The notes: generated by a model not told the origin, from the sequence alone. Counted from the first letter of the stretch, positions 34,493 to 47,010 are shown. The stretch is 64,000 bases of DNA from Hybos culiciformis (GCA_964007475.1 OZ023274.1:76209303-76273302); one strand, 5' to 3'. Numbers and translations are program-made.

Positions 34493-35851
34493 ATGAATGA
34501 AAAGAAGCATGAAAATGAAATGATTTTAAATATTGACAACAATAAAAATGTATTTCTTAGTGGTAAAAAAAAAAATAATTTCTTATTATATACTTGTTAA
34601 ATTTTTATGTTTTATATAGGAATAAAAGATAGAAGAATCTACCAACATCATACAGTGTTTTTCTGACAGGCGAACTATATTATTATATCACTAACTATAC
34701 TTGCAGTACCTTATTCATACCATCTGCAGACATTACTGACTCTCCTCTACTCATAATTATAATTTACTTTATTTAATAATTTTTTTTTTTTTTTAGTTGA
34801 TCAAACCCCAACACCAACACGGTTAATTAAAAATTGTGAAGAAGTCGGCCTATTTGATGATCTCAAAAATGTTAATCCATTCGATCTAACTTTTCGGCGA
34901 GCAATTGAAGAATCTAAAACATCACTAAAATCGACTTTAAATGAAAATCCCGAGAGCTTATTAATAAATGAAGATACTTTGCACACTCCACAGGTTTTAT
35001 ATACCAAGCCAGAGGAATTGGATTTAAATGTTAGCAAACAACAGAATCAACAAGAAAATCTAGAGAATTGGGAGAAAAATTCAAATAACGAAACTAGGCG
35101 TCAAAAATCTATTGAGCTTGTTAAACAAAAATCGTTAATAGAAAAAATTTCCAAAAATAGTACTGTTATTAAACATAGAAAAATCTTGCCAAAATTTGAT
35201 ATTGAACAGGTAGAAACGAATTTGAATTCAACATCTTTGAATTTTATACAAGTTCCACAAATCATCACACAATTTACTAGAATTAATTTACCGAGCACAT
35301 CACCAACAAAAACAAATGTTGAAGAAAAGTCGAATATAAAAGAAATAGTATCGTTACCCCAAAAACCTGCTAGGCAGCTTTCAATTAAGGAAAAACTTAA
35401 ATCGTTAATTAATCAAAAAGAACCTATTCCTGAGGTACCAACAATAACGATCAAAAAATCTATCACAAAACATCGTAAAATAAGCAGATCAAATGATGCT
35501 GACGCTAAAGAAAGGAGACGAGCAGCTTCATCTCGGTATCGTCATAAGATGAAAAGGGAATTCAGTGACTTGGAAAAGAAAAATTCCAAACTTTTAGCTG
35601 AAAATTTTGAATTGAAAGAGAAAATTAAACAATTAAATAGTTTCATGATGATGCATCAAAATTGCGATGTATCAAAAAAAATCTTAGAAAAATCACCGAA
35701 TGGTAAAACTGCAAAATTATTAATAAAACAACTTCCGCAAATACAAATTCAACCACCTACAATAATAATGAACATACCCAAGTTTGTTATTCAGCCAACC
35801 ATTGCATTCAATCAGCATTTAGATAAGAATTCTTGCGATGAACTTAGATAA
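34493..35851 (+). CDS. Atf-2: Atf-2-like bZIP transcription factor, 374 aa
   Basis: Exons 34493-34562 and 34797-35851 join in phase 1. The N-terminal part matches the ATF2/ATF7 transactivation region: VDQTPTPTR (residues 24-32, holding the two TP sites that p38 and JNK phosphorylate in human ATF2 at Thr69/Thr71), then NCEEVGLFDDL. The middle is long and polar. The bZIP occupies about residues 259-310, with basic region ERRRAASSRYRHKMK and leucine heptads (KLLAENFELKEKIKQL). After it comes HQNCDVSK, comparable to human HKDCPVT. ATF2 family dimers bind CRE-like sites in the nucleus in stress signalling. Oddities: the basic-region asparagine (RNRAA in relatives) is arginine, and no C2H2 zinc finger is found upstream of the start. 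Exon 1 aligns with the sequence just after that finger, so a further 5' exon is possible. Confidence 0.88.
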
Positions 35852-37961
35852 AAATAAAGAATTTTGAAATATTGAAAAATATTAACCCGAAATATGTAAC
35901 TATACTTAGTGCCATTTTGTTTTCAAACTTTTAGATTTAAAATCCTAGCTAAATTATTTGTACATTGTATTTTCTGCTGGCACAAACCACAGCTATCAAG
36001 AAAACTTTTTGTTTTAGGTATAACATAAATTATGAATAATTATAAATTATGAATATGAAGATAAAAAATATTATCAATTTGGAAATAAATTCGGAGCTAT
36101 AACTTTATCATACTATTTTCTATAATTATTTTGGACTACACATAATCTTGAAGTGAGGAACTCGATTAGTACAAATATACCTTTTGATTATTACAAAATT
36201 TGATAATTTAATAATTTTCTATAAGATGCTTGCCAAAATTTCTTATGCTTTGCTTCGATTTGCATTCATTTTATAGCTAGGAGACCTTACAACACAAGAA
36301 AACTGAAGGACAGGACGTATAAAAAACTATAAAGTAATTTCACAGTATGAACATTAAATTCAAGTTTCACATCTGATGAAAGTGAGAATTAATTTATACA
36401 AACACGATTCAGCATTTTTCTAACTGAAGATTAGATTCGATTAACAGCAGGAGGTATAATTTGAGTTACGATTGAACATAAAATCTTACGAAAATCCTTT
36501 TCTCTTTTCTAATCTTGTGAAAGTTCATCAAAATAGAATTTGAGAATAGAATTTTCATAAGTTCGATCGTAACTCATAATAACCCTCCAGGCCTAATATT
36601 ATGATAATTTGAACGATTATCCTATTGACATACTCTAATATGTATCAGCCGTCTGGTTCTAATCAATATTTCACAAATTACATCATTCTCAATAAGCTTC
36701 TATAAGAGACTTATATTCCAAGTTCAAATCTTAAGACATATAACCTGGATTTCATCATTTCCATAAGAACAATAATTCATTGTATACCATTTTCCTTAGT
36801 CCAATAATAATTTGCCTACAAAATTTAGCTTAAATTGATTGAAAAATAATTTTACTATTGCATTAATTTTTATCAAAATTTATTATAAATCTTTTTATAT
36901 AATTGGTTGTTTAAATAAGAAAAAAAGCTTATAATTTATCACAAAAAGAAGTCATACAAATAAAATCATCTAAAATCATTTTAAAAAATTGCTTATATTT
37001 TATTTTCCAGAGATTCTGCATTTGCGAAATTTGTTGTTTAATGAAAACGTGATTTTAATTATGGAAAATAAAATCTTAAGTCACGTACGTATATTATTCA
37101 TTCCAGCATTCTACTAAAGGAAGAATTAATAATAAATAAACAGTGAACTTGTCACAAAAAATAATAAATTCTGAAACAGTGAAAAAAAAAATACTAGTAG
37201 GTATAATGAATGGAACCACGAATAAAAATAATAAATAATCTTGGACATATATCTAAATGATTTCTTTTACTTTTACAAAATTGATTGAAAACTGTACAAC
37301 AATATTGAGCAAAAACCTAATTATTTAAAAAAAGTTACAAAATTTTGCATTTTACTAAATTTACAAACTTTAACAAACACATCAACAAAAAAATTGCTTA
37401 GTTTTTTTTTTAAAAACATCGGTAATAGAAATAAGCCACAAAAATTATAAAATATCCAATTTTTTTACTATTTTGATTAATCCAACTAATCTTTCTATTT
37501 CAGTGAAAAGCAATATCTCTATTTCAATTTTCATTATATATGCAAATAATTTAATAGCAAATTGATGTTTCTTGTTCAATAGTCAACATTTCGCGATACT
37601 TCAATTTATTAAATTACTCAAAACATATTAAACATTTTGAACACTAATAAACTAAAGTATCACCAAAATTTACGTTATACACAATTATTTACATATTTTA
37701 TTAATGAAATTAAGATCACTTTTTGGTAAAATTTATAATAGTTCTTGATAGAAATACTTAAGACGATACTTAATATTAATTTAATATGACGATCTATAAT
37801 CGAATCACTAATTTAAAAAAAAAGGGAAAAAAAATTAAATAAAAACCTTATATCGTAATAATAAAATTAATAAATTAACAAATCATATTTCTTTATACAT
37901 ATTTCCCATTTTGATTTGTGTTTTTTCTGCTTAAATTATTAAGATTTTTTTTTTAGTTAGC
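35852..37961. other. Intergenic DNA between the convergent Atf-2 and LEPROT genes
   Basis: About 2.1 kb between two 3' ends. An AATAAA (35853-35858) sits just after the Atf-2 stop, probably too close to be its main poly-A signal. The rest is AT-rich with no open frame of note, RNA gene or repeat that I can support; parts are likely 3' UTR of both genes. Confidence 0.6.
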
Positions 37962-39291
37962 TTAGAACATTCCGCCATAACCTTCGTCAGACTCTCTCAT
38001 TGCATGTCCGAATATAGTTAAATAAATTACTATATTTCCAGCTACTGTTAAATAAGCTCCTAGTGGATCAATCTAAAAATATTTAAGAAAAATATAAATT
38101 GTAAATAATGCAAACAATATGATAGGGTACCTAATTAATATGATATAAATTTTAACTTATTGACAATAAAAATGATTTAGTTTTATAAACACTGGAGCAG
38201 TCAACATATAACAAACTTTTGTTTACAATTATAATTTAAAGAATTTATTTTATTTGTGATATGAGGGTTTAACAAGATATTTATATGAAAATGAGATGAT
38301 TAATAAAGATATTTCAAAATTCAAATTAACTCAACAAAACAATAAACTAAAATGAAAGTTTGCCGCTATCAACGCTGCTATCAACTACCATGATTTATAG
38401 CTCTGTATAAAAAAAAAATTAATACTTACAGCTCCACTTTTAGCCAATACTATTGGTAATGCAAATGTACTCAAAACAATGCCTGCTGTTAAAAATAATG
38501 CAAATTCAAAACCTGAAATAGAAAATATAATATGTATGCAATCAATGTACCTACCCCTATCTCTATTATCTACAGCAATAAATTTCAAATTAAAAATTAA
38601 ATTATTAATTAAAAACAACTTACACGAATTTGGATGTGAACCACCAGCCTCTGCATTGCGTCTTTTGGCAACAAATAATGGTAGCACTGATAATCCATAA
38701 AATAAAAACACAAAAAATGGCCAAAATCTTTTGTGTTCTGGAACGGCACAAGCTAATATGACTAAAGTCATTCCAAGGCATACAAGTAAAGCTGACACTA
38801 GTAAACTAAAAACAAGACAATAAAGCAGGTTCATAAATAGGATACAATTTATTTAAGTAAATAGTTATTTATTTCAGTCAGATCACGTGAACAGAATGAG
38901 TAGGTAGGATTGTGTTGTAGGTAGACTATCATTGTTGATGATGATGATGACGAGTTCTACTGATTCTGCTGAAGGCAACCTACGACAGCATCATAAGGAC
39001 TGTTAGAAAACATTTTTATTTATTTTAATGACATCATTTTGTTTTTGTCTTTTAATTCAATGTTGAAAAGAAAAGAAAAAAATTTATTTTTATATAAAAA
39101 CTTACACTGTGAGTTTTGTTTCGATGAAATTTGTTGTTAATTTTATTTTTCATGAAAATCCAATTGACAATAATAAAAAAAAAAACATGAAAATGAAAAA
39201 CAAAGAAAATTTATTTTATTAGAAATTTTTGTTATTTAAAATTTTTTATTATTTTTTTTTTTTTATTAAATTTACCTTTTTGCGAAGCCAT
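37962..39291 (-). CDS. LEPROT/Vps55 family membrane protein, about 127 aa
   Basis: Minus-strand exons: 39291-39276 (MASQK, only 16 coding nt), 38797-38624, 38512-38430 and 38072-37962. The product has four membrane segments: LVCLGMTLVILACA; FWPFFVFLFYGLSVLPLFVA followed by KRR; FALFLTAGIVLSTFALPIVL; and LTVAGNIVIYLTIFG. The tail is acidic (MRESDEGYGGMF). This matches vertebrate LEPROT/LEPROTL1 and yeast Vps55, which act in late-endosome sorting and reduce surface receptor levels. Human forms are 131 aa. The exon 2 acceptor is ambiguous: phase allows TACTAG ending at 38798 (used here) or TGTCAG ending at 38792. The best-looking site (TTTTTAG ending at 38806) is out of phase with exon 1, so the first few residues may be wrong. 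Confidence 0.87.
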
Positions 39292-39437
39292 AATTATAAA
39301 ATATTATAATTGTAATAATCAAAAAAATATATAATTTTTTTTTTCCCGAATTTAAAAGAAATTTATAATTATTTTTTGCAAAATTTATTATATTCTGGAA
39401 TTGTGAACAAAATTACGATAGAAAAAGAAAATGAATT

Positions 39438-39587
39438 TTATATTTTTATTTTTCTCTTTGAGATTGTAGTCATCGCAGATGTTAGCTTTTCTGTATAAGA
39501 TTGAGTGACTAAAATTAAGCCGCCGCTGTTTAATATGAAACCCAAGATATTCTCAAAAAAAATGACGTGCATGAACGGCGACGCCAT
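39438..39587 (-). CDS. Hypothetical 49-residue frame, CpG-bearing
   Basis: An ATG at 39587 opens MASPFMHVIFFENILGFILN, continuing SGGLILVTQSYTEKL to a stop at 39438. The first two thirds use GCG, TCG, CCG, GGC and similar codons unlike the surroundings, and the start region is hydrophobic like a signal anchor. It lies 150 bp upstream of LEPROT exon 1 on the same strand, so it could instead be promoter or 5' leader DNA, or part of the neighbouring inverted-repeat element's flank. I do not recognise the peptide. Confidence 0.2.
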   Translation of the reverse strand: MASPFMHVIFFENILGFILNSGGLILVTQSYTEKLTSAMTTISKRKIKI

Positions 39588-39621
39588 AAAATACAATACA
39601 AAAATGTTGATTTTTATTATA

Positions 39622-40041
39622 TATGTTACTGTAAATGTACGAATTCCAGTAAATGTGAGTTTAAAAACCCGTAATTTTAATATTACATTACATTTACCGG
39701 CCCGATTGGCCCGACCGACCACCAGTTCCAGAAGTAAATCGGTTCAGTCGTCATGGGTATCGTTTTAAAAAGGACAGTTTTGAGAAAAACGCGTTTAAAG
39801 TTTCACGCAAAGCTTATCGCAGTCTAATTCATGAAATGATATTTTAGTAAAACAGCCATACCTCCGAAAATAATTTGAATTTTCTAAAATCCTATTAAAG
39901 ACATGTTCTTAAAGGGTCAAACTTTGAAAATATGAAAAAAAAAAAAAATGATTAATTCAAATTTCTGGACCAGAATACCCCCTTAACATTTACCAAAAGT
40001 AAACTCACATTTACCGGAATTCGTACATTCGCCGTAACATA
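39622..40041. repeat. 420-bp inverted-repeat element with TA flanks
   Basis: The left end TATGTTACTGTAAATGTACG (39622 onward) and the right end, read as complement TATGTTACGGCGAATGTACG (ending 40041), begin terminal inverted repeats of about 43 bp; both continue through GAATTCC and ACATTTAC-type motifs to GAGTTT. TA dinucleotides flank both sides (39620-39621 and 40042-40043), as for Tc1/mariner-type insertions. There is no transposase frame, so it is a MITE. Confidence 0.75.
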
Positions 40042-41772
40042 TACACTACAGGCGGCACGGAATCAAATTTTCAACTTTCATATAATTTTTTTAACTTTTT
40101 TATTTTTATTGTATGAATCAAATACATGATTGTGTAAAATACAAAATTCGATTCCTTATAAATAGCAGTCGAAAACAAGCTGTTGATATGAAATTTATCT
40201 TTGGATAGTGATAGTATAAAATAAGATCTGTTCCCCTTAGATGGCTGTGAACGTCACTCATGCGATGGAGTCTTAAGTTTGATTTTGCCTATCCATGTAC
40301 AATTTTATAAATATTAACTTTGATTTTGTCGCCAAATCCTATTATAATTTATCAAAAATTATGTTTTTGAGCGAAACTCAAAAAAATAATAAACTTTGAC
40401 ACGATATTATATTTAAAAAAAAAATACCTACCATTATTTTGAATACATTTTTTAAGTTATGTGAATATGATCATTCGACGAGCAATCGAATTAAGTCTGG
40501 AAACTAAAATCCTGTGTTAAGGGAAATCGAAATGGTTCAATTTATAATTTATAAACTTTTTTTTTAATAAAACAGAAACAAACTTGTAATGTTTTGATAG
40601 TAATTTAATAACATTTTATTCAAATCTGAATTGTTTCAGGTATACAACAACTAATTTCATTTTTTTAAATTAGAATTCAGTAATAATTCTTTTCGTTCCT
40701 TTCATTAACTTGGCGGTTACAAGGTCACACGATTAAATTACTAAATGTGAATACAAATAATATATATTAAATTTATATATTTAGTCTTTTTTATTTTAAT
40801 TTATATAATAAAACAGAAGCACCCAAAATACATACAACCTTCTTTTATATGAATTTTAATTCAGTTGTTTTTCAAAATAAAAATCTTATACTAATTTTAG
40901 TGTAGGAATTTACACAATTTATTATTTAGGTATATTGAGAAAATTTTTCGTGTCATTTTTTTTATATAACTAAAATAATTTACAACAATTTTTTTTTCTC
41001 AAAATAAAAAATAATTCAATTAATTTATATTTACCATAATGATATTCATTGCAATTTTTTTAAATTTTACATTGTTAAATACGAAAGTTCATAGATTTCA
41101 GACCATTTAGTAGATAGACACTTTATTTTGAATTTTATATACATCTCAATAGAATTATAAATATGGAGTTTGAAATAATTTTTTTTGTTTCAGATAAAAA
41201 ATTTAAAATCAAAATATGTACTTTAAAAATAAAATAAAAAATATCGTATTAACCCCAGAATCGTAAACAAAAAAGATTAATTAACCATTTCGTAGATTAC
41301 TTTAGCTTAGCAGTATCGAGAACCATCGATCGATTGCTAATGATTTGGTGGAAATTAATGCGGTTAAAAATAATGAATAAAATCAATAAATAAATAATTA
41401 AATTGAAATATTTAAAATAAAATGCTTCATTAAAAAAATTTATAGTGTATGTTTTAAAATCAAATTAAACTTTAAAAAAAAAATGTACATAATGGTTGAT
41501 AAATTATTATTCTCAGTCCTCTCTTATTATTTAAAAGAAAATTTATTTCTTATTTAGTACCGCAGAATAGACAAACAAAATTTTGTCACTTTTTTCGATT
41601 TAAATTTGGTAATTTACATCAATAGCCTTTTTACTTTTCTTTTTTTGCGAGTAAAATTTTCAGGCTCAAAATTTCGAATTTTTCATAGTTCTAATAAATA
41701 ATGTATATTCAATTTATTCTTTATTATAAATAAATGATATACTTATTCTTTTCTAACTACATTGTGTTATAG
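40042..41772. other. Intergenic DNA between LEPROT and DTL
   Basis: AT-rich, lying downstream of DTL. One plus-strand island at 40483-40521 reads IIRRAIELSLET before a stop, but it has only a poor acceptor and no partner exon. No RNA gene is recognised. The right part is probably DTL 3' UTR. Confidence 0.55.
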
Positions 41773-44700
41773 TTACATAACTACATTGTGTTGTACATTA
41801 ATGGTTTGAGGTATATTATTGCTAGAATTATTTGAACTATTTTCTATTGATGCTGATCTATCATTTTGTTGGTTTGTTGAAATTGTTGAAAAGAATTTTA
41901 GTATAGTTGTTTCACAATTTCGTCTACTTGGAGTTTTTGGTAAATTAGAGTCATTAGAATTTCTACGTAATATATTACTGCATCCAGATTCTTTTAGATT
42001 CTGTAACCTCGGTGAAGAAAGGCAGTCATTTAAAGTGGTTGTTACTTCTGTGTCATTAGAACTTAAAATTTTTACATTTAAAGGTGAGCTTCTTGTTGAC
42101 ATTAATTTCTGTTTTCGAATTTTTGTTAACCAATCTACTTTTCCCTTCAATTGTCGTTTTGGTGACATTATTCCTAAATGTGGAGCTTCTCCATTTATAA
42201 CATAATTTGGTAAATTTGAGGTAGGTGAAAATATTGCAGCCTCATTATTCAATAATGTTGAAGATGATTGCAAAATTGAATTAAAATTTTTATGTTCGCT
42301 AAGAGGAGATTTAATTTCCGTGATTGATTGTTGATTATGGAATTTAAACACATCATTTTCTTGATTACTATTTTCATTTAAATTACGAACTATATTTTCT
42401 ATTATGGTGGATGATTTTTGAATTGATTCAGCCTTATGTTCCTGCTCATCTTTAATAATATTACTACTTAAAACTGTATTCGATAAAGCAGACGTCGAAG
42501 GACTAAAAAGACGACGTGCACGAGTTTCTAAATGAGGCCGTTTTTGATCGCTTCCTTGATCAAAATCCGGAAACTCTTCCCCAATCATCATTTCACAGTA
42601 AGACCTTTTCGTGTAAACTTTTTCCACCGAACTGGGAGTTTTTTCATTTTCTTCCACAATACGTTTCAGTGAGCGCGGTGTTCGATCTAAAGCTTGAAAA
42701 CGTGTCTTGAGCAAATGGGTTTGTGACGAGATGCACTTTTCTTTAAAATAATCATAGCAATACATTGCGGTACCTTTTAAATTTATTTTTTCATCCTCAG
42801 GAATTTCTTCCGAACCAATGTGCCATACTTTATGTCTAGCATCATCACTACATGTAACAATTGGTTGATCTCCCACAGAGCTCCAAGCTACACAGGTTAC
42901 TTCAACAGTGTGTCCATTTAGTGTTACTAGCGGTTGAGATTTTTTTAAATTCCAAATATAAGCTTTCTCATCACTGCTACCGCTACACAAGTATTTCTCA
43001 TCAGGACTCAGACATGCTTTAATATAAAAAGTACTATTTCGAAACCCAACATATTTTTGTATTGGATTTTGTGAATATGATGTCAAATTGTAGCAATAAA
43101 TTGAATTATCCATACAATTAGCAAACAATTTTGTTCCGGCTTCATTACAAAGTAAATTTGTGAAGCCTTTAAACGTTGATACGCCTGCGTACATTAAACT
43201 GTGTTTCGGTAATGGTTCTTTTCTATAACTTGAATAATTTCGACGTAAATCCCATACTTTAATTATACCATCTCCACCTCCACATGAAACCAGTGTATTG
43301 TCATCTTGAAAAACTAAGCCTGTTATACTACTAGATGTGGCGGTTGAACAAAGTTTCGGAGTATTACGAGTTCTTTTCCTTTGTGAAACCGGTGTTCCAG
43401 GCCCACCTAAAAGAAAATATATTTAAAGGTGTTAAAATATAATTTAATTCTTTAAATTACTAAGAAACCAGACTATCTACAAATATTTGGTTTCAATTAT
43501 TAAGAGTAAATAGTCTCATACATTATTGAATCAATAAATTAATTTGAATTTGTATATTTATACAATGTTGTAGTTATATAATATTGCATTTAATTTTAAA
43601 TAAATAATTAATAGTATAATGTATAAACGTCTTACCAGCATGACCACTGTAAATACAATTATCAGCTCTAGGGAGTAAATCGAGACTAAGTTTCGCTCTG
43701 GTATCCCAAATTAATATGGCACCTTCTCTACCTCCTGTCGCAAAAACAGCAGAATCATTTTTACGAAATGCTGCTGTTTTAACTGAACGCGTATGACCAG
43801 TATACACTTGACAATACTTTATTTCTGATTCTGTTACTTGCCACAACCGAGCTGTATGATCCCCTGAGGCAGACACAAATTTCATTGTGCCTGGACACCA
43901 TTCTAAATCAAATACAGCATTATTATGACATTGTTGACCTTCCAAAGCTCTCTCCTCATAATGAATGTTTCTTTTTGTTGTATCATGTAGAGCAATCTTG
44001 AATAAAATAATAGTTTTGAATATAGTACTTATCAATGACAGACTGATTGGGGTTTGTCTTTAAAGAAAATACACTAATAACTCAAATTACCAATGCTTTG
44101 ATTTATAAGCTTTGACATATAATTCTAAAAAAAATTAGGAACTATAAATCTTTGAAATATGTAAGTTGTATTTTTTTTTTTATAATTATTATTTTATTTA
44201 TGTTTATTTTCTACTCATTTAAATCAGTTTCTTTCTCGTTACCTTTCCATCTTCATTGGCAATCGCTAAAATATGTTTATAATTATTGCAATTGGCAAAT
44301 TTCGATGAGAAAATTGGTGGTTCAGGATTATAATCTGAACTTGTAATTGATGGTGTTATTCCTCTCCAGCTATCGTCTTTCGGTACGCATAAACGCCCCA
44401 ATGCGAAATCTAATGAGACATCATTGTCTACAAAAAAAGTAAATAAAATATAATTAGAGCAAAGAAGACAATATATAAAACATTAAACTTTCAATAAGTT
44501 TTTAGAAAATAATAAAAAATATATATGAGGTATATATTCCTTAAAATATCTTGAAATACGGTGGGCTAGATTTAGAGGAAGGAAGGTAAATAACATATAT
44601 ACCTAACAACACTTAACTTCAAGATTCTGCTGGCTATAATGAATAATTTCAAACTAGGTAAGGCACCTACATAATGTAATAAAGGCACAATCGAAATTTT

Positions 44701-45271
44701 CAGAGAAAGGAAAATTTTGAGTTCGTTGATGGAGGCAAAAAAAATATGCCTAACCAAGTTTTTAGACAGGTAAACTCGTTTTTAATTTAAAGGCGGGAAT
44801 GTTATTTTGCCACAAAAATATCAATAATTTGGAGGGAAACATTGGCCCCCAATTGAAGATTTTTTTCACCAATTTTGAAGAATTAATTACGGAAAATTTT
44901 GATTTATTATTTATTTAAATTTAACATAAATTTATACAAATATTTAATTTTCTGATGTCCATAAAAAAAAAAGCCAAATAAAAAATTGGCGCGCAAAAAA
45001 CCCAGGCCGATTGCCAAATATTCACATAATAAAGAAAAAATCAGCTAAATTTCTTAATTCAATTATATTGCCCTAGAAATCTAATTAATTTTTAATTTTT
45101 TTAATTATAATTTACAATTCAACAATTTAAAATTAAATAAACAAAACAAGTTGAAAAAAAAACTATTTCGTAATATCTTAATAGTTCTGTTCGAGAAGAT
45201 AATATTGAAAAATAAAAATATGACTTACAAATTTCTCGTTCTCTTTTTAAAAATGTTAAGAAAATATTCAT
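41773..45271 (-). CDS. DTL: Cdt2/DTL (lethal(2)denticleless), WD40 substrate receptor of CRL4
   Basis: Minus-strand exons 45271-45229, 44427-44243, 43996-43636 and 43406-41773 total 2223 nt, 740 residues (human DTL is 730). The first 430 or so residues form the WD40 propeller: HILAIANEDGKIALHD, NAVFDLEWCPG, TGGREGAILIWDTR, GGGDGIIKVWDLR, LFANCMDNSIYCYN, SSDEKAYIWNLK and CSDDARHKVWH. WDTR and WDLR are the WDxR-type motifs that dock DDB1. The C-terminal 300 residues are disordered and Ser/Asn-rich, with basic patches and a PIP-like box near the end (TTILKFF, about residues 696-702). Cdt2 recruits PCNA-bound Cdt1, Set8 and p21-type CKIs to CUL4-DDB1 for destruction in S phase. All phases fit and no damage is seen. 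A promoter presumably lies in 45272-45600. Confidence 0.95.
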
Positions 45272-46173
45272 ATTTAATTATTTCAATATATATATTTTTT
45301 TTATTTATTTTAATCTTTATTTAAGTTTTTTAAAGTCATTATTTCATTAATTAAATTGTTTTTTAAGAAGACTTTAAAGCAAAAAAAAATATGAATAGAA
45401 AAAAATCTTCTGTTCTTGTTGTAAAACACTCAATTATTGTTATTGAAATACAAAAATGTTCGCGGAATAATTTTCATAGCACTGCTAACTGCTTACAGCC
45501 AGTTATGACATTTTGTAACAATCAAGTTTTTAATGGCAGAATTAAAAAAGAATTTAAATACTTTTTTGTGTATATTAGTGTGCGTGAGAGATTTTAAAGT
45601 TTTAAGTAGGATTAAATTAGGAATTTTTAATTTTAATCGGAATATTAATTAAATGTATGTTTTAGCTTATGATTAATTTAAATTTTCAGATGAAAAGAGC
45701 AAAACAATTTTTTTTTTTTATAATCATTAATAGATTGATTAACTTATTAATTATTGGTTTCTCAAATAATTTCAGGAAAAAAGTACTATTTGTAGGACAT
45801 TAAAGGTGTTTTCGTTCAAAAACTAGATAATTCCAAAATTATGTTCTCATACAACAGACTAATAGTTCCTTCCCTTCCGAATTAATAAATAACCGTTTAC
45901 TGAACTAGTTCAGCGACGTCAATAACTCAATAACAAAATGGCAAATACCTATATCTTTTACTTTTTCTTTGTATCGTACTTATAGGCAATTGTATATTTA
46001 TATATGCTTTTTTGTTCTGTATTTGCTTATACAGATTATTTTCCTTTTATTTTTTGTAGGTATGCTTTTAATTTAAAATAATAGACAAAATTTTAAATAA
46101 CAGTTATTTAAATTTTTTCATAGTTTTATTTATAAGATGACGAAGTCGGTGATATAGTGATATAGTGGTGATA

Positions 46174-46934
46174 TAGTGGTGAGATTCAGCCGGTTCGCAG
46201 CGGTTCGCGCGAACCGTTTTATAAAATATTTAAGATTCGCGCGAACCGTTTCCTAAAATATTAAAGATTCGCGCGAACCGTTTCCTTAAATTTGTAGGTT
46301 CACGAAAATCGCCTGAAAAAGTTTTGAAATAACTATTCACTGTTTTAACAGTCCCTCCGTGTCAATTTCTCAACTACTCAAAGAATATACAATTTGAATT
46401 AACATTAAAATGTGTATTAATTATAAAATTTCAATTATATAAAAAACATGATGTTTGTCTTTCGGTCTGTGTGTTATCTAAAAATTTAAAAGCTACTTTC
46501 ACACGATGAGTATCTCGACAGGTGATGCGCGTACAATTTACAATAAAACAATTTCTTTCTTGCTTTTTTATTAATTTATAAAAGAAATACTGGAAAATTT
46601 GACAAGCGTTTTACTTATTTATCTGAAAATCTCCTTTTTCTTTATTTGAATACTGTGAGTAAAGAACTGAATAAGAGTAAAAATATGCTTTTACAAAGTA
46701 TAAACGTGTAACATGCAAGCCTGTTTTGAAATTACAACATTTGGAAACATCAATCTAAAAATTTATTAGTTTTTATGAAGGAGAAAGTATATATACGTTC
46801 TGGAAAGGTCTTTAGAATCTAATTAAAAAAATTAAAACAACTTTTTAGAGGATTCGAAACCACAAAAAAAATTTTTATTTTTTTTTTTTTACGGAATGCG
46901 AACCGGTTGTTAAATGTTTTGAATCGCACCACCA
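46174..46934. mobile_element. hAT-like non-autonomous element with tandem GGTTCGCGCGAACC palindromes
   Basis: The left end TAGTGGTGAGATTCAGCCGG is mirrored at the right by the complement of TGGTGGTGCGATTC; about 760 bp lie between. Just inside the left end, the palindrome GGTTCGCGCGAACC and its variant ATTCGCGCGAACCGTTT repeat three times with a period of about 31 bp (46201-46292). Near the right end GCGAACCGG recurs (46897-46910). GTGGTGnGATTCAGCCGGTTCGC-type ends belong, as I recall, to hAT-related elements. No clear 8-bp duplication; the left flank has GATATAGTG duplications (46150-46180). Confidence 0.6.
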
Positions 46935-46987
46935 ACCTTTACAATCGGTTCTAAATGTAACTTTTTCAAAATTAGAAATGCACATTC

Positions 46988-47010
46988 ATAATAATAATAA
47001 TAATAATAAA
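46988..47010. repeat. (AAT)n microsatellite
   Basis: About seven uninterrupted AAT units just outside the right end of the palindrome-bearing element. Confidence 0.85.

Noticed and set aside
40463..40521. Plus-strand island IIRRAIELSLET resembling a ubiquitin-interacting motif
   Set aside because: Too short, with a poor acceptor and no partner exon; chance is likely.
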